In this document: piece after piece, positions 1 through 9,864 of the stretch
Position numbering within the stretch: position 1 is the stretch's first letter
Layout: each line of letters opens with the position of its first letter
Assembly: GCF_036013915.1 (NCBI RefSeq)
Contig: NZ_CP107899.1
Span: 6,076,001 to 6,140,000 of the forward strand
DNA length: 64,000 nucleotides
Direction of reading: 5' to 3'
Source of the DNA: Streptomyces sp. NBC_00464
GTDB taxonomy: Bacteria > Actinomycetota > Actinomycetes > Streptomycetales > Streptomycetaceae
The notes under the pieces: generated by a model
The model's database searches: none
What the model saw: the letters and a program-made list of their open reading frames with translations, nothing else
Told to the model about the DNA's origin: nothing
Translations under genes and position numbers: made by a program

Positions 1-2162
1 AGGAGAAGTCCCTCGACGAGGGCGCGATCCACCCCTGGTCGCACGGCCACACCAAGGAGTACTTCGGCCGCCAGATCAACGCACTGGCCGAAGCCCTCGG
101 ATTCCGTACGGACATCCCCTGGGCCGGTCTGCCGCAGCGCGCCAAGAAGGCCCTTCTCTTCGGCCACAAGATCCAGACCGAGGTCCGCTACCGCAACCGG
201 TACGGCCGCGAGCGCGCCTACACCACGCCCTCCTTCGAAGGAGCGGTGCAGTTCGTCAAGCGGCGTCACTCCGAGGCCGAGAGCGACTCCAGCAGGGAGC
301 GCTTCGAGGGCTACATGCGCGAGGTGCCCTGCCCGACCTGTGAGGGCACCCGGCTCAAGCCGATCGTCCTGGCGGTCACGGTGATGGAGAAGTCCATCGC
401 CCAGGTCGCCGCGATGTCCATCAGCGAGTGCGCCGAGTTCCTCGGCCGGATGAAGCTGAACGCCCGCGACAAGAAGATCGCCGAGCGGGTGCTCAAGGAG
501 GTCAACGAGCGGCTGAAGTTCCTGGTCGACGTCGGCCTCGACTACCTCTCGCTGAACCGCGCGGCGGGCACCCTGTCCGGCGGCGAGGCGCAGCGCATCC
601 GGCTCGCCACCCAGATCGGCTCCGGTCTGGTCGGCGTGCTCTACGTGCTGGACGAGCCGTCCATCGGACTGCACCAGCGCGACAACCACCGGCTGATCGA
701 GACCCTGGTCCGGCTCCGCGACATGGGCAACACGCTCATCGTCGTCGAGCACGACGAGGACACCATCAAGGTCGCCGACTGGGTCGTCGACATCGGCCCC
801 GGTGCCGGTGAGCACGGCGGCAAGGTGGTCCACTCCGGATCGCTCAAGGAACTGCTGGCCAACGACAAGTCGATCACCGGCCAGTACCTGACCGGCAAGA
901 AGTCGATCGCGATGCCCGAGATCCGGCGCCCCGTCGACCCCTCGCGGCTGCTCACGGTCCACGGAGCCCGGGAGAACAACCTCCAGGACATCGACGTCTC
1001 CTTCCCGCTCGGCGTGCTCACCGCCGTGACCGGCGTCTCCGGCTCCGGAAAGTCGACGCTGGTCAACGACATCCTCTACACCCACCTGGCCCGTGAGCTG
1101 AACGGCGCCAAGTCGGTGCCCGGCCGGCACACCCGGGTCGACGGCGACGACCTCGTCGACAAGGTGGTGCACGTCGACCAGTCGCCCATCGGCCGTACGC
1201 CCCGGTCCAACCCGGCGACGTACACCGGCGTCTTCGACCACGTCCGCCGGCTGTTCGCGGAGACGATGGAGGCCAAGGTCCGCGGCTATCTGCCGGGCCG
1301 GTTCTCCTTCAACGTGAAGGGCGGCCGCTGCGAGAACTGCTCCGGCGACGGCACCATCAAGATCGAGATGAACTTCCTTCCCGACGTGTACGTCCCGTGC
1401 GAGGTCTGCCACGGAGCGCGCTACAACCGGGAGACCCTGGAGGTCCACTACAAGGGCAAGTCCATCGCCGAGGTGCTGGACATGCCGATCGAGGAGGGCC
1501 TGGAGTTCTTCGAGGCCGTCCCGACCATCGCGCGCCACCTGCGCACGCTCAACGAGGTCGGTCTGGGATACGTCAGGCTCGGCCAGTCCGCACCGACGCT
1601 CTCCGGCGGTGAGGCCCAGCGGGTGAAGCTGGCCAGCGAGCTCCAGAAGCGTTCCACCGGACGCACGGTCTACGTCCTGGACGAGCCGACCACCGGTCTG
1701 CACTTCGAGGACATCTCCAAGCTGATCAAGGTGCTCTCCGGCCTGGTCGACAAGGGCAACTCGGTGATCGTCATCGAGCACAACCTCGATGTCATCAAGA
1801 CCGCCGACTGGGTCATCGACATGGGACCCGAGGGTGGCAACGGCGGCGGCCTGGTCATCGCCGAGGGCACCCCGGAGTATGTGGCCGGCGTCCCCGCCAG
1901 CCACACCGGGAAGTTCCTCCAGGGCATCCTGGACGCGGACCGGGTGAGCGAGGCTGCCGTGCCCGCGGCGCGCAAGCCGGCGCGGAAGACGGCCGCGAAG
2001 AAGGCGGTCGCCGCGAAGTCCGCCCCCGCGCGGAAGACGGCGACGGCGAAGACCGCCACCGCCAGGACCGCCACCGCGAAGAGCACGACGGCCAAGGGTG
2101 CCGGGGCGGCTGCGGCGAAGAAGCCCGCGGCCAAGAAGGCGACCCGCGCCCGCAAGGCCTGA
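1..2162 (+). CDS. uvrA: Excinuclease ABC subunit A, 3' part (5' end outside window)
   Basis: This is the damage-recognition ATPase of nucleotide excision repair, cytosolic, partner of UvrB. The frame is open from base 3, so the gene enters from the left. It shows an ABC signature LSGGEAQ near 574 with Walker [10 protein letters not shown], a second Walker [10 protein letters not shown] near 1033, the zinc-finger pairs CENC and CEVC near 1330-1415, and a second LSGGEAQ and [10 protein letters not shown] near 1600-1700. These are diagnostic of UvrA. The last 65 or so residues (about 1960-2159) are an Ala/Lys/Thr/Arg-rich tail not found in the E. coli protein. uvrC lies 3.5 kb downstream on the same strand but is not in the same operon. 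A hairpin terminator follows. Confidence 0.97.
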   Translation, partial: EKSLDEGAIHPWSHGHTKEYFGRQINALAEALGFRTDIPWAGLPQRAKKALLFGHKIQTEVRYRNRYGRERAYTTPSFEGAVQFVKRRHSEAESDSSRERFEGYMREVPCPTCEGTRLKPIVLAVTVMEKSIAQVAAMSISECAEFLGRMKLNARDKKIAERVLKEVNERLKFLVDVGLDYLSLNRAAGTLSGGEAQRIRLATQIGSGLVGVLYVLDEPSIGLHQRDNHRLIETLVRLRDMGNTLIVVEHDEDTIKVADWVVDIGPGAGEHGGKVVHSGSLKELLANDKSITGQYLTGKKSIAMPEIRRPVDPSRLLTVHGARENNLQDIDVSFPLGVLTAVTGVSGSGKSTLVNDILYTHLARELNGAKSVPGRHTRVDGDDLVDKVVHVDQSPIGRTPRSNPATYTGVFDHVRRLFAETMEAKVRGYLPGRFSFNVKGGRCENCSGDGTIKIEMNFLPDVYVPCEVCHGARYNRETLEVHYKGKSIAEVLDMPIEEGLEFFEAVPTIARHLRTLNEVGLGYVRLGQSAPTLSGGEAQRVKLASELQKRSTGRTVYVLDEPTTGLHFEDISKLIKVLSGLVDKGNSVIVIEHNLDVIKTADWVIDMGPEGGNGGGLVIAEGTPEYVAGVPASHTGKFLQGILDADRVSEAAVPAARKPARKTAAKKAVAAKSAPARKTATAKTATARTATAKSTTAKGAGAAAAKKPAAKKATRARKA

Positions 2163-2210
2163 CCGGACGCGTCGGCGGCCGGGGTCCGACAGCACGGACC
2201 GTGCCCGCCC

Positions 2211-2247
2211 CGAGGTGGCGGCCCCTCCCGAAGGGGCCGCCACCTCG
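2211..2247 (+). terminator. Rho-independent-type hairpin after uvrA
   Basis: A perfect 16-bp inverted repeat (2211-2226 with 2232-2247) has a 5-nt loop CCCGA, lies about 50 bp after the uvrA stop, and has no U-tract, as is usual in Streptomyces. Confidence 0.8.
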
Positions 2248-2405
2248 TCGCGTTCCGCCCTGACCAGGCACGATCAGGTCCGCCCGGCCCGGACGCAGGA
2301 GCGTTCCTCTCCGCCGGTATCGTCGGTTACGTCACCGATGCCTCCGCTGCCTCAGGCACCCGGGCATCGCTGGCACCCCGCTTCCCTCTGACCCGTGGAG
2401 ACCGC

Positions 2406-2834
2406 ATGTCCGGCCAGCCCACCGCCCGCCGCACCGTGCTGAAGGGCGCCGCTCTCGCGGGCGTCGCCGGGCTGGGAGTGGCCGCCTGCTCGACCGAATC
2501 GAAGCTCGGACACGCCCAGACGCCTACCCCTACCGCGCCCGTCACGCTCGGCGCCCCCGACGAGATCCCGGTCGGCGAGTCCAAGCTCTACCGCGAGCAG
2601 CGCGTCATCGTCAGCTGCCCGGCCAAGGGGCAGTACAAGGCGTTCAGCGCCCAGTGCACCCACGCGGGCTGCCTGCTGGACAAGGTGGAGAGGAACGAGG
2701 GGCACTGCCCCTGCCACGGCAGCCTCTTCGACACCACGACCGGCAAGGCCATCCACGGTCCCGCGACCGTGCCGCTGCCCTCCGTCCCGGTCAAGGTCGA
2801 GGGCGGAAAACTGATCGCGGGCCCCGACGCCTGA
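2406..2834 (+). CDS. Rieske (2Fe-2S) iron-sulfur lipoprotein, Tat-type export
   Basis: This 142-residue protein has an N-terminal RRTVLKGAAL twin-arginine motif and a hydrophobic stretch ending in a lipobox-like VAACS around residue 25. It is therefore probably exported folded by Tat and lipid-anchored outside the membrane. The C-terminal Rieske fold carries both cluster ligand boxes, CTHAGC and CPCHG, giving the two Cys and two His ligands. It is much shorter than the QcrA subunit of the bc1 complex, so it is likely a stand-alone electron carrier whose partner is not visible here. The ATG follows a GTGGAG ribosome-binding site. Confidence 0.88.
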   Translation: MSGQPTARRTVLKGAALAGVAGLGVAACSTESKLGHAQTPTPTAPVTLGAPDEIPVGESKLYREQRVIVSCPAKGQYKAFSAQCTHAGCLLDKVERNEGHCPCHGSLFDTTTGKAIHGPATVPLPSVPVKVEGGKLIAGPDA

Positions 2835-2908
2835 CCGGGCGCCCACCCCGGCTCCCGACGCCCACCCCGGCTCCCCGACGCCTGACCCGGTCCCTCAGCG
2901 GGCCCGCC

Positions 2909-3835
2909 TCACTCCCAGTCCCAGTCGATGCCGACCAGGCCGGGCCGTACCCCCTGTTCCACCAGATGTACGGTCCGGTGCCGGCCCGTGAGCGTGAGAT
3001 CGGTCCGGCCCCCGCGCGGTGCCCCCGCGGAGACCTGTGCGAATCGCCGGCACCGTACAGGCAGCGCCTCCTCGTCGAACCGGACCTGCAGCACGTACTG
3101 CCCGCCGCCGAAGCTGAAGCCGCGGACGTACTCGCCGCACGGCCCTCCCGTACCGTCCTCGAAGCCGTAGCCGAAGAGGTACGTCTCGCCCGCCCGCAGC
3201 CGGGTGTCGAAGAGCAGCTCCGCGACCAGCACCCCTGTCTCGGCGTCCCAGCGGACCCGCCCCGTCCGGCAGTTCTCCCGGGCGCTCACCCCGACCCGCG
3301 CCGGATCGCAGCCCGGATCACCGCGGTACACGGCGAGATAGCGGTCGATGCCGTCGCGGTGGGCGCGCACGACGTGCTGCGAGGTCCGGGACTGCATCTG
3401 ACGGCCGGGCCCGATCCGTACCCGCTCCTGGTGCCCCACCGTGTGCAGCCCGCCGTCCGCGGGTGACTCCATCGCCGCGAGCAGCCGCTCCACCGCGCCG
3501 GACGCCTCCATCAACGAGCGGTACGAGCGGGCGGCCGGACGGTCGGCGTCCGTGCGGGACTCCCCGGCCCCGAGCAGCCCGAGCAGGGAGTTCCCCGGCA
3601 GCTCCAGCACCTCCTCCAGCGCCTTCACGGCCCGAAGGGACTCGGGGCGCTGCGGACGCCGGGCGCCCTGCTGCCAGTAACTGAGGCTGGTCACCCCGAC
3701 CTTGACCCCCCGGTGCGCCAGATGGTGCTGCACCCGCTGGAGCGGCAGTCCGCGCACCGAGAGTGCGGTGCGCAGTGCCAGATGGAACGGGCCGGTGTGC
3801 AGCACCTGCGCCAGTTCGGCCTCGGTGTGCTGCAT
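2909..3835 (-). CDS. XRE-like helix-turn-helix DNA-binding protein
   Basis: The 308-residue protein has an N-terminal helical region (about residues 8-90) in which the segment from LQRVQHHLAHRGVKVG to SYWQQGARRP reads like a Cro/CI-type helix-turn-helix. The C-terminal two thirds are beta-rich, contain no recognised catalytic motif, and may sense a ligand. It is transcribed away from the secreted protease gene at 4062. The 227-bp gap between them carries repeated GTTCAC motifs that could be its operators. It belongs to a Streptomyces-type family of unknown function. DNA binding is inferred from the N-terminus only. Confidence 0.7.
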   Translation of the reverse strand: MQHTEAELAQVLHTGPFHLALRTALSVRGLPLQRVQHHLAHRGVKVGVTSLSYWQQGARRPQRPESLRAVKALEEVLELPGNSLLGLLGAGESRTDADRPAARSYRSLMEASGAVERLLAAMESPADGGLHTVGHQERVRIGPGRQMQSRTSQHVVRAHRDGIDRYLAVYRGDPGCDPARVGVSARENCRTGRVRWDAETGVLVAELLFDTRLRAGETYLFGYGFEDGTGGPCGEYVRGFSFGGGQYVLQVRFDEEALPVRCRRFAQVSAGAPRGGRTDLTLTGRHRTVHLVEQGVRPGLVGIDWDWE

Positions 3836-3846
3836 GGGTCCTCCAG

Positions 3847-3946
3847 GTGAACGTTCACGACGGGCGACGGCCGGTCCGCGCCGACGGGTGTGGGGCCGCA
3901 GGTGGCCAGGGGGGAGCGTTCACACACCCGCCACCGGCGTTCACAC
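3847..3946. promoter_or_regulatory. Repeated GTTCAC motifs between divergent genes (candidate operators)
   Basis: A perfect 12-bp palindrome GTGAACGTTCAC lies at 3847-3858, directly upstream of the HTH gene. Two exact copies of GCGTTCACAC lie at 3916-3925 and 3937-3946, 21 bp (two helical turns) apart and facing the protease gene. The arrangement is typical of an autoregulator controlling a divergent neighbour. GTTCAC is also the core of PHO-box repeats, but the spacing here is not the 11-nt PhoP register. Confidence 0.45.
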
Positions 3947-4061
3947 CGCGATGTTCCCCCGCATTGAAGCGTGTTGACCCGCTCCCGACAACGGGTTGAT
4001 GCTCCTCGGCAGCGTCCGGACGCGCTCCTCGGATCCCCACCCCCGCCCCGGGAGGAACCCC

Positions 4062-4679
4062 ATGCGCAACCGAAGAATCCGGCCGGTACGGCTGTCGGTG
4101 ACAGCCGTACTCGCCGCCGTACTGCTCGCCGCACCCACGGCGACCGCCACCGCCGCCGATCAGCACCACGCCGCCTCCGCGGCGTCGGGCACCCTCGCAG
4201 CCGCCCAGCGGCTGAACATCAGCATGCAGGCGCAGCAGAAGACGAACTGGTGCTGGGCCGCCGCCGGCAACACCATCGCCGGCTGGTTCGGCCGGAACTA
4301 CACCCAGAACCAGTTCTGCAACGCCGCCTTCGGCCGGGCCCAGGGCTATGAGTGCCCCAACTCGCAGGCCTCGCTCGGCAACGTCCAGGACGGTCTGTAC
4401 TGGGCCGGCGTCAACCCCGGCTCGTACGTCACCGGCTGGCTGCGCTACCCGACCGTGCAGGCCGAGATAGCCGCCGGACGGCCGGTGGAGACCCGCATCC
4501 AGTGGTCATCGGGCGGCGGCCACATGCACGTCCTGTACGGGTACGACGACGCGAACAGCTGGGTCTACTGGGGCGATCCCTGGCCCTCCAACGACCGCTA
4601 CAACTGGGCCTCGCACGCCTGGTACGTGAACAACGGTGAGTTCTCCTGGACCCACTCGCTCTACCGGATCGGGGCGTGA
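4062..4679 (+). CDS. Secreted papain-like cysteine protease
   Basis: The 205-residue protein starts at the ATG preceded by GGGAGG, and its signal peptide runs to about residue 32 (hydrophobic core VTAVLAAVLLAAPTATATAA). The mature part has the papain-like catalytic-Cys motif NWCWAAAGN near residue 63. The region around GGGHMHVLYGYDD supplies the His and the nearby Asp/Asn that would complete the site. It resembles the papain-like/C39-like family of short bacterial secreted proteases. The next gene begins 2 bp after its stop, so the two are probably translated together. Confidence 0.78.
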   Translation: MRNRRIRPVRLSVTAVLAAVLLAAPTATATAADQHHAASAASGTLAAAQRLNISMQAQQKTNWCWAAAGNTIAGWFGRNYTQNQFCNAAFGRAQGYECPNSQASLGNVQDGLYWAGVNPGSYVTGWLRYPTVQAEIAAGRPVETRIQWSSGGGHMHVLYGYDDANSWVYWGDPWPSNDRYNWASHAWYVNNGEFSWTHSLYRIGA

Positions 4680-4683
4680 CGGC

Positions 4684-5583
4684 ATGACCTCCACCAGTAC
4701 CCCGGCCCGAACCGCCACCCGTGTCGCGCGCGGCGCCCGCCCCTTCGCCACCGCCCTCGCCGCGAGCGGTGTGCTGGCCGGCACCGCCCTGCTGACCGTC
4801 GCCCCGCAGGCGGCCGCCGCCACCGGGCCCTCGGCCACCCCGGCGGCCCTGGCGGCGGCGCACGAGGCGGCCACCGACGCCACGACCCTGGACACGCTGG
4901 CCCGGTTCTTCGCCCGTGAGGGGGCCGTCACCAGGGCGGCCGCCGCACCGCGGATCGAGGGCGGGGCCGTGCCCGTGCGCACCCTGTCCGCGGACTTCGT
5001 CGCCGGTGAACCCGGCGCGTCCGTCGCCGCACTGGAGTACCTGGCCAGTACGGCGGTCTCGTCGGACGGGCAGAAGGCATCCCTGTGGACGCTTCCCGAG
5101 CCGGGCAAGGACGGGAGCTGGCAGGTGGTGAACATCGCCACCGGCGACGACGAGACCCGGTACACGGCCGCCGGTGCCCGCAAACTGCCCGGCGGCACCG
5201 TCTTCCGGGAACCACAGATCGACGCCTGGTACGTCCAGAAGGGCGGCCGGGTGCTCCCGCTGGACACGGACGCCGTCCATGCCGTCGGCGCGGGCGGCAC
5301 CACCCTGGCCGCCTACCGCACCCGGGTACGGGCCGCGTACGCGGACAAGCTCCCCGGCTCCGGCTATGCCCGCGCGGGCCGGGCAGGCGGCTACGGACCC
5401 TCCGGCGCGAAGCCCGCCACAGGAGGTCCCGGGCCCGCCATCGCGGCCGACGCCGCCTCGGGCACGACCGAGGGCACCGCACTGACCGCGACCTCCACGG
5501 CAGCGGCGGCGGGCGCCGTAGCCGTGCTCGCCCTCTGCGGCGTCACCGCCCTGCGCCACCGGGGCCGCCGCACGACCCGGTGA
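4684..5583 (+). CDS. Exported protein with C-terminal membrane anchor, partner of the cysteine protease
   Basis: I do not recognise a characterised family. The 299-residue product has an N-terminal signal-like segment (FATALAASGVLAGTALLTVA), a long extracellular Ala/Gly/Thr-rich region, one C-terminal hydrophobic helix (AGAVAVLALCGVTALR) and a short basic tail RHRGRRTTR. It should sit in the membrane with its bulk outside. It follows the protease gene by only 2 bp. It may anchor, inhibit or be processed by that enzyme; this is inferred only from adjacency. Confidence 0.7.
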   Translation: MTSTSTPARTATRVARGARPFATALAASGVLAGTALLTVAPQAAAATGPSATPAALAAAHEAATDATTLDTLARFFAREGAVTRAAAAPRIEGGAVPVRTLSADFVAGEPGASVAALEYLASTAVSSDGQKASLWTLPEPGKDGSWQVVNIATGDDETRYTAAGARKLPGGTVFREPQIDAWYVQKGGRVLPLDTDAVHAVGAGGTTLAAYRTRVRAAYADKLPGSGYARAGRAGGYGPSGAKPATGGPGPAIAADAASGTTEGTALTATSTAAAAGAVAVLALCGVTALRHRGRRTTR

Positions 5584-5708
5584 CCGCGAAGGCCCTCCGG
5601 ACCCGATGACCCCGTGCTCCGGGACACGTGACCCCACCCCGTGTCCCGGAGCGCGGCGCCACCCATGAGCACCCCGTGCTGTCACTGCCCGCAAGTAGGG
5701 TGGGAGAC

Positions 5709-7871
5709 ATGGCAGACCCCTCCAGCTACCGCCCCAAGCCGGGACAGATCCCCGACTCCCCGGGGGTCTACAAATTCCGCGACGAACACCGCCGGGTGAT
5801 CTACGTCGGGAAGGCGAAGAGCCTGCGCCAGCGCCTGGCCAACTACTTCCAGGACCTGTCCGGCCTCCATCCGCGCACGCGCACGATGGTGACCACCGCC
5901 GCGTCCGTGGAGTGGACCGTCGTCTCCACGGAGGTCGAGGCGCTCCAGCTCGAATACTCCTGGATCAAGGAGTTCGACCCCCGGTTCAACGTCAAGTACC
6001 GCGACGACAAGAGCTATCCGTACCTCGCGGTCACACTCAACGAGGAGTTCCCGCGCGTCCAGGTCATGCGCGGCGCCAAGAAGAAGGGCGTGCGCTACTT
6101 CGGTCCGTACGGGCACGCCTGGGCGATCCGCGAGACCGTCGACCTGATGCTCCGGGTCTTCCCGGTGCGTACCTGCTCCGCAGGCGTCTTCAAGAACGCC
6201 GCCAGGACCGGCCGCCCCTGCCTCCTCGGCTACATCGGCAAGTGCTCGGCCCCCTGCGTCGGCCGGGTCACCCCCGAGGAGCACCGCGAACTGGCGGACG
6301 ACTTCTGCGACTTCATGGCCGGCCGCACCGGCACGTACATCCGCCGCCTGGAGAAGGACATGATGGCGGCGGCCGAGGAGATGGAGTACGAGCGCGCGGC
6401 ACGCCTGCGTGACGACGTGGAGGCGCTCAAGCGCGCCATGGAGAAGAGCGCCGTCGTGCTCGCCGACGCCACCGACGCCGACCTGATCGCCGTCGCGGAG
6501 GACGAGCTGGAGGCCGCCGTCCAGATCTTCCACGTCCGGGGCGGCCGGGTGCGTGGCCAGCGCGGCTGGGTCACCGACAAGGTGGAGAACGTCGACACCT
6601 CCGGCCTCGTCGAGCACGCCCTCCAGCAGCTGTACGGCGAGGAGACCGGCGACTCCGTCCCCAAGGAGGTCCTCGTCCCGGCCCTTCCCGAGGACCCCGA
6701 GGCGGTCTCCCAGTGGCTGGCCGACCGCCGGGGCTCCCAGGTCAGCCTGCGGATCCCGCAGCGCGGCGACAAGAAGGACCTGATGACCACGGTCCAGCGC
6801 AACGCCCAGCAGGCCCTGGGGCTGCACAAGACCAAGCGTGCATCCGACCTGACCACCCGCTCCCGGGCCCTGGAGGAGATCGCCGAGGCCCTCGGCCTCG
6901 ACACGGCCCCGCTGCGCATCGAGTGCTTCGACATCTCCCACCTCCAGGGCGACGACGTGGTGGCGTCGATGGTGGTCTTCGAGGACGGCCTGGCCCGCAA
7001 GGGCGAATACCGCCGCTTCCAGATCAAGGGCTTCGAGGGACAGGACGACGTCCGCTCGATGCACGAGGTGATCAGCCGGCGCTTCCGGCGCTACCTCCAG
7101 GAGAAGGAGCGAACGGGGGAGTGGGAGGAGGGCCCAGCCGCCACGGGAGCAGTCCCGGCTGAAGGCACCGCCCCGGCCGGCGGCACCGGCACCGTCGCGG
7201 CTGACGGCACCGTCCCCGCCGGCGGCACCGTCGCGGCTGACGGCACCGCCATCGTCCCGGCCGAAGCCGTGGCCGGTGCGCCACCCGCCGTGCCCGCCCA
7301 ACCCGCCGAACCTGCCGAACCCGCTGAGCCCCGTGAGGACGACGGCCGCCCCAAGCGGTTCGCCTACCCGCCGCAGCTCCTCGTGGTCGACGGCGGGCAG
7401 CCTCAGGTCGCCGCCGCCAAGCGGGCCCTGGACGAGCTGGGGATCGACGACATCGCGGTCTGCGGCCTCGCCAAGCGCCTCGAAGAGGTCTGGCTGCCCG
7501 ATGACGACGACCCGGTCGTCCTGCCCCGCTCCAGCGAGGGCCTCTACCTCCTCCAGCGCGTCCGTGACGAGGCGCACCGCTTCGCCATCACCTACCAGCG
7601 CGCCAAACGGGCCAAGCGCATCCGCTCCAGCCCCCTGGACGCGGTAGCCGGACTCGGAGAGACCCGGAAACAGGCGCTGATCAAGCATTTCGGCTCCGTC
7701 AAGAAGCTGAGGCAGGCGACAATCGACGAGATCTGCGCGGTTCCGGGGATAGGCCGCAGGACGGCGGAATCAGTGGCTGTGGCCCTCGCCGCGGCCGCCC
7801 CGGCCACGCCCGCCGTGAACACGGCCACAGGAGAGATCATTGAAGAGGACGACGGGGGCAGCACGACATGA
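5709..7871 (+). CDS. uvrC: Excinuclease ABC subunit C
   Basis: UvrC makes the dual incisions in nucleotide excision repair. The chosen ATG (720 residues) gives the usual N-terminus [17 protein letters not shown] of the GIY-YIG nuclease domain ([14 protein letters not shown]). A UVR motif for UvrB binding follows near residue 230, then the RNase-H-like 5' nuclease region, then a C-terminal tandem helix-hairpin-helix ([11 protein letters not shown] and [13 protein letters not shown]). Odd: residues about 474-545 form a low-complexity insertion of repeated A-D-G-T and P-A-G-G-T units followed by P-A-E repeats, lengthening the protein beyond the family norm of about 600. Its stop overlaps the rapZ start (ATGA). 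Confidence 0.97.
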   Translation: MADPSSYRPKPGQIPDSPGVYKFRDEHRRVIYVGKAKSLRQRLANYFQDLSGLHPRTRTMVTTAASVEWTVVSTEVEALQLEYSWIKEFDPRFNVKYRDDKSYPYLAVTLNEEFPRVQVMRGAKKKGVRYFGPYGHAWAIRETVDLMLRVFPVRTCSAGVFKNAARTGRPCLLGYIGKCSAPCVGRVTPEEHRELADDFCDFMAGRTGTYIRRLEKDMMAAAEEMEYERAARLRDDVEALKRAMEKSAVVLADATDADLIAVAEDELEAAVQIFHVRGGRVRGQRGWVTDKVENVDTSGLVEHALQQLYGEETGDSVPKEVLVPALPEDPEAVSQWLADRRGSQVSLRIPQRGDKKDLMTTVQRNAQQALGLHKTKRASDLTTRSRALEEIAEALGLDTAPLRIECFDISHLQGDDVVASMVVFEDGLARKGEYRRFQIKGFEGQDDVRSMHEVISRRFRRYLQEKERTGEWEEGPAATGAVPAEGTAPAGGTGTVAADGTVPAGGTVAADGTAIVPAEAVAGAPPAVPAQPAEPAEPAEPREDDGRPKRFAYPPQLLVVDGGQPQVAAAKRALDELGIDDIAVCGLAKRLEEVWLPDDDDPVVLPRSSEGLYLLQRVRDEAHRFAITYQRAKRAKRIRSSPLDAVAGLGETRKQALIKHFGSVKKLRQATIDEICAVPGIGRRTAESVAVALAAAAPATPAVNTATGEIIEEDDGGSTT
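7135..7345 (+). repeat. Low-complexity repeat inside uvrC
   Basis: Within uvrC, near-identical short DNA units encode AADGT and VPAGGT alternately, followed by AEP repeats. They show as recurrent GCGGCTGACGGCACCG at about 7198 and 7232. The frame stays open, so this is an in-frame expansion of an interdomain linker. Confidence 0.75.
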
Positions 7872-8833
7872 CCGAGAACGAGCTTGAACACGGGCACGAC
7901 CGCACAGACCGAGCAGACGGAGCAGCAGACGTGAGTACGGGCACCTCGATCGAGACGGGCGACGGCACGGTGGCCATTCCCGAGCTGGTGATCATCTCCG
8001 GAATGTCGGGCGCCGGCCGCAGTACGGCGGCCAAGTGTCTGGAGGACCTCGGCTGGTTCGTCGTCGACAACCTGCCGCCCGCGCTGATCCCCACCATGGT
8101 GGAGCTCGGCGCCCGCTCGCAGGGCAACGTGGCACGGATCGCCGTCGTCGTCGACGTCCGGGGCCGCCGCTTCTTCGACAACCTGCGGGAGTCCCTCGCC
8201 GATCTGGAGGCCAAGGGCGTCACCCGGCGGATCGTCTTCCTGGAGTCGTCCGACGACGCGCTGGTCCGCCGCTTCGAGTCGGTCCGCCGGCCGCACCCCC
8301 TCCAGGGCGACGGCCGCATCGTCGACGGGATCGCCGCCGAGCGCGATCTGCTGCGCGAGCTGCGCGGCGACGCCGACCTGGTCATCGACACCTCCAGCCT
8401 CAACGTGCACGAGCTGCGCGCCAAGATGGACGCCCAGTTCGCGGGCGACGAGGAGCCGGAGCTCCGCGCCACCGTGATGTCCTTCGGCTACAAGTACGGC
8501 CTGCCCGTCGACGCCGACCTGGTGGTGGACTGCCGCTTCCTGCCCAACCCGCACTGGGTCCCCGAGCTGCGCCCCTTCACCGGGCTCAACGAGGAGGTGT
8601 CCGCGTACGTCTTCGACCAGCCGGGCGCCAAGGAGTTCCTCAACCAGTACACGGAGCTGCTCCAGCTCATCGCCGCGGGGTACCGCCGTGAGGGCAAGCG
8701 CTACGTGACCATCGCCGTCGGCTGCACCGGCGGCAAGCACCGCTCCGTCGCCATGTCGGAGAAGCTGGCGGCCAGGCTCGCCACCGAGGGGATCGAGACC
8801 GTGCTCGTACATCGGGACATGGGGCGCGAGTGA
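7868..8833 (+). CDS. rapZ: RNase adapter protein / NTPase RapZ
   Basis: The 321-residue protein has the P-loop [12 protein letters not shown] and the YvcJ/RapZ C-terminal signature CTGGKHRSV near residue 293. The family binds GTP and, in enterobacteria, directs RNase E to a small RNA controlling amino-sugar synthesis. In actinobacteria its target is not settled. The first 35 residues are a variable polar extension. A GTG at 7931 is a possible alternative start. The ATG overlaps the uvrC stop and the gene's own stop overlaps the yvcK start, so translation is coupled. Confidence 0.95.
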   Translation: MTENELEHGHDRTDRADGAADVSTGTSIETGDGTVAIPELVIISGMSGAGRSTAAKCLEDLGWFVVDNLPPALIPTMVELGARSQGNVARIAVVVDVRGRRFFDNLRESLADLEAKGVTRRIVFLESSDDALVRRFESVRRPHPLQGDGRIVDGIAAERDLLRELRGDADLVIDTSSLNVHELRAKMDAQFAGDEEPELRATVMSFGYKYGLPVDADLVVDCRFLPNPHWVPELRPFTGLNEEVSAYVFDQPGAKEFLNQYTELLQLIAAGYRREGKRYVTIAVGCTGGKHRSVAMSEKLAARLATEGIETVLVHRDMGRE

Positions 8834-9864
8834 CCAGTCGCAACCTCCGGCTGCGCCGGCTGAGCAGGGCCACCTCCGCGCTGTCCGGCCGCAAGCGCGG
8901 CGCGCAGCCCAAGGTCGTCGCGCTCGGCGGCGGTATGGGGCTGTCCGCCTCGCTCACCGCGCTGCGGCGGATCACCGGCGACCTGACCGCCGTGGTCACC
9001 GTCGCCGACGACGGGGGCTCCAGCGGCCGGCTGCGCGAGGAGCTGGGCGTCCTGCCGCCCGGAGACCTGCGCAAGGCACTGGCCGCGCTGTGCGGCGACG
9101 ACGAATGGGGCCAGACCTGGGCCCAGGTCATCCAGCACCGTTTCCAGTCCAAGGGCGACCTGCACGAGCACGCGGTCGGCAATCTGCTGATCGTCGCCCT
9201 GTGGGAGCAGCTCGGCGACCACGTGCAGGCCCTGGACCTGGTCGGCAAGCTCCTCGGCGCGCACGGCCGGGTGCTGCCGATGTCCGCCGTGCCGCTGGAG
9301 CTCCAGGCACTCGTGAAGGGCCATGACCCGGAGCATCCGGACCAGGTGGACACGGTGCGCGGCCAGGCGACCGTGGCGCTCACCCCGGGCGAGGTCCAGT
9401 CCGTGCACGTCGTCCCGCACGACCCGCCGGCCGTCCCCGAAGCGGTCGCCGCGGTCCTCGACGCGGACTGGGTGGTGCTCGGCCCCGGCTCCTGGTTCTC
9501 GTCGGTCATTCCGCATCTACTGGTCCCCGATCTGCTGGACGCGCTGATCGAAACGAAGGCCCGGAAGGTCCTCTCGCTGAACCTCGCACCGCAACCCGGT
9601 GAAACAGATGGCTTCTCTCCGCAGCGTCATTTGGAGGTTTTGGGACGACACGCCCCTAAACTCGCCCTGGACGTGGTGTTGGCCGACGAGGCCGCCGTGC
9701 CCGACCGCGAGTCCCTCGCCGATGCCGCAAAACGGCTCGGCGCCGCGGTCGAGCTGGCGCCCGTGGCCTCACCCGACGGCGTTCCGATCCATGATCCGGA
9801 GCTGTTGGCTGCCGCGTACGACCGTATTTTTCGGATGCATGGAAGGATCGGCCCATGGCGATGA
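8830..9864 (+). CDS. yvcK: YvcK/CofD-like protein (gluconeogenesis factor family)
   Basis: The 344-residue protein has the N-terminal phosphate-binding loop [12 protein letters not shown], then [13 protein letters not shown] and GDLRKAL, all hallmarks of the YvcK/CofD Rossmann family. Bacillus YvcK binds UDP-GlcNAc and affects morphology and gluconeogenic growth. The GTG start overlaps the rapZ stop, and the 3' end overlaps whiA by 10 bp. The 3' part (about 9595-9665) contains an unusual patch of A/T-ending codons that may hold an internal whiA promoter. Confidence 0.93.
   Translation: MTSRNLRLRRLSRATSALSGRKRGAQPKVVALGGGMGLSASLTALRRITGDLTAVVTVADDGGSSGRLREELGVLPPGDLRKALAALCGDDEWGQTWAQVIQHRFQSKGDLHEHAVGNLLIVALWEQLGDHVQALDLVGKLLGAHGRVLPMSAVPLELQALVKGHDPEHPDQVDTVRGQATVALTPGEVQSVHVVPHDPPAVPEAVAAVLDADWVVLGPGSWFSSVIPHLLVPDLLDALIETKARKVLSLNLAPQPGETDGFSPQRHLEVLGRHAPKLALDVVLADEAAVPDRESLADAAKRLGAAVELAPVASPDGVPIHDPELLAAAYDRIFRMHGRIGPWR

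Noticed and set aside
5682..7688. A 668-codon minus-strand frame opposite uvrC.
   Set aside because: Antisense shadow; no motifs, and uvrC covers it.
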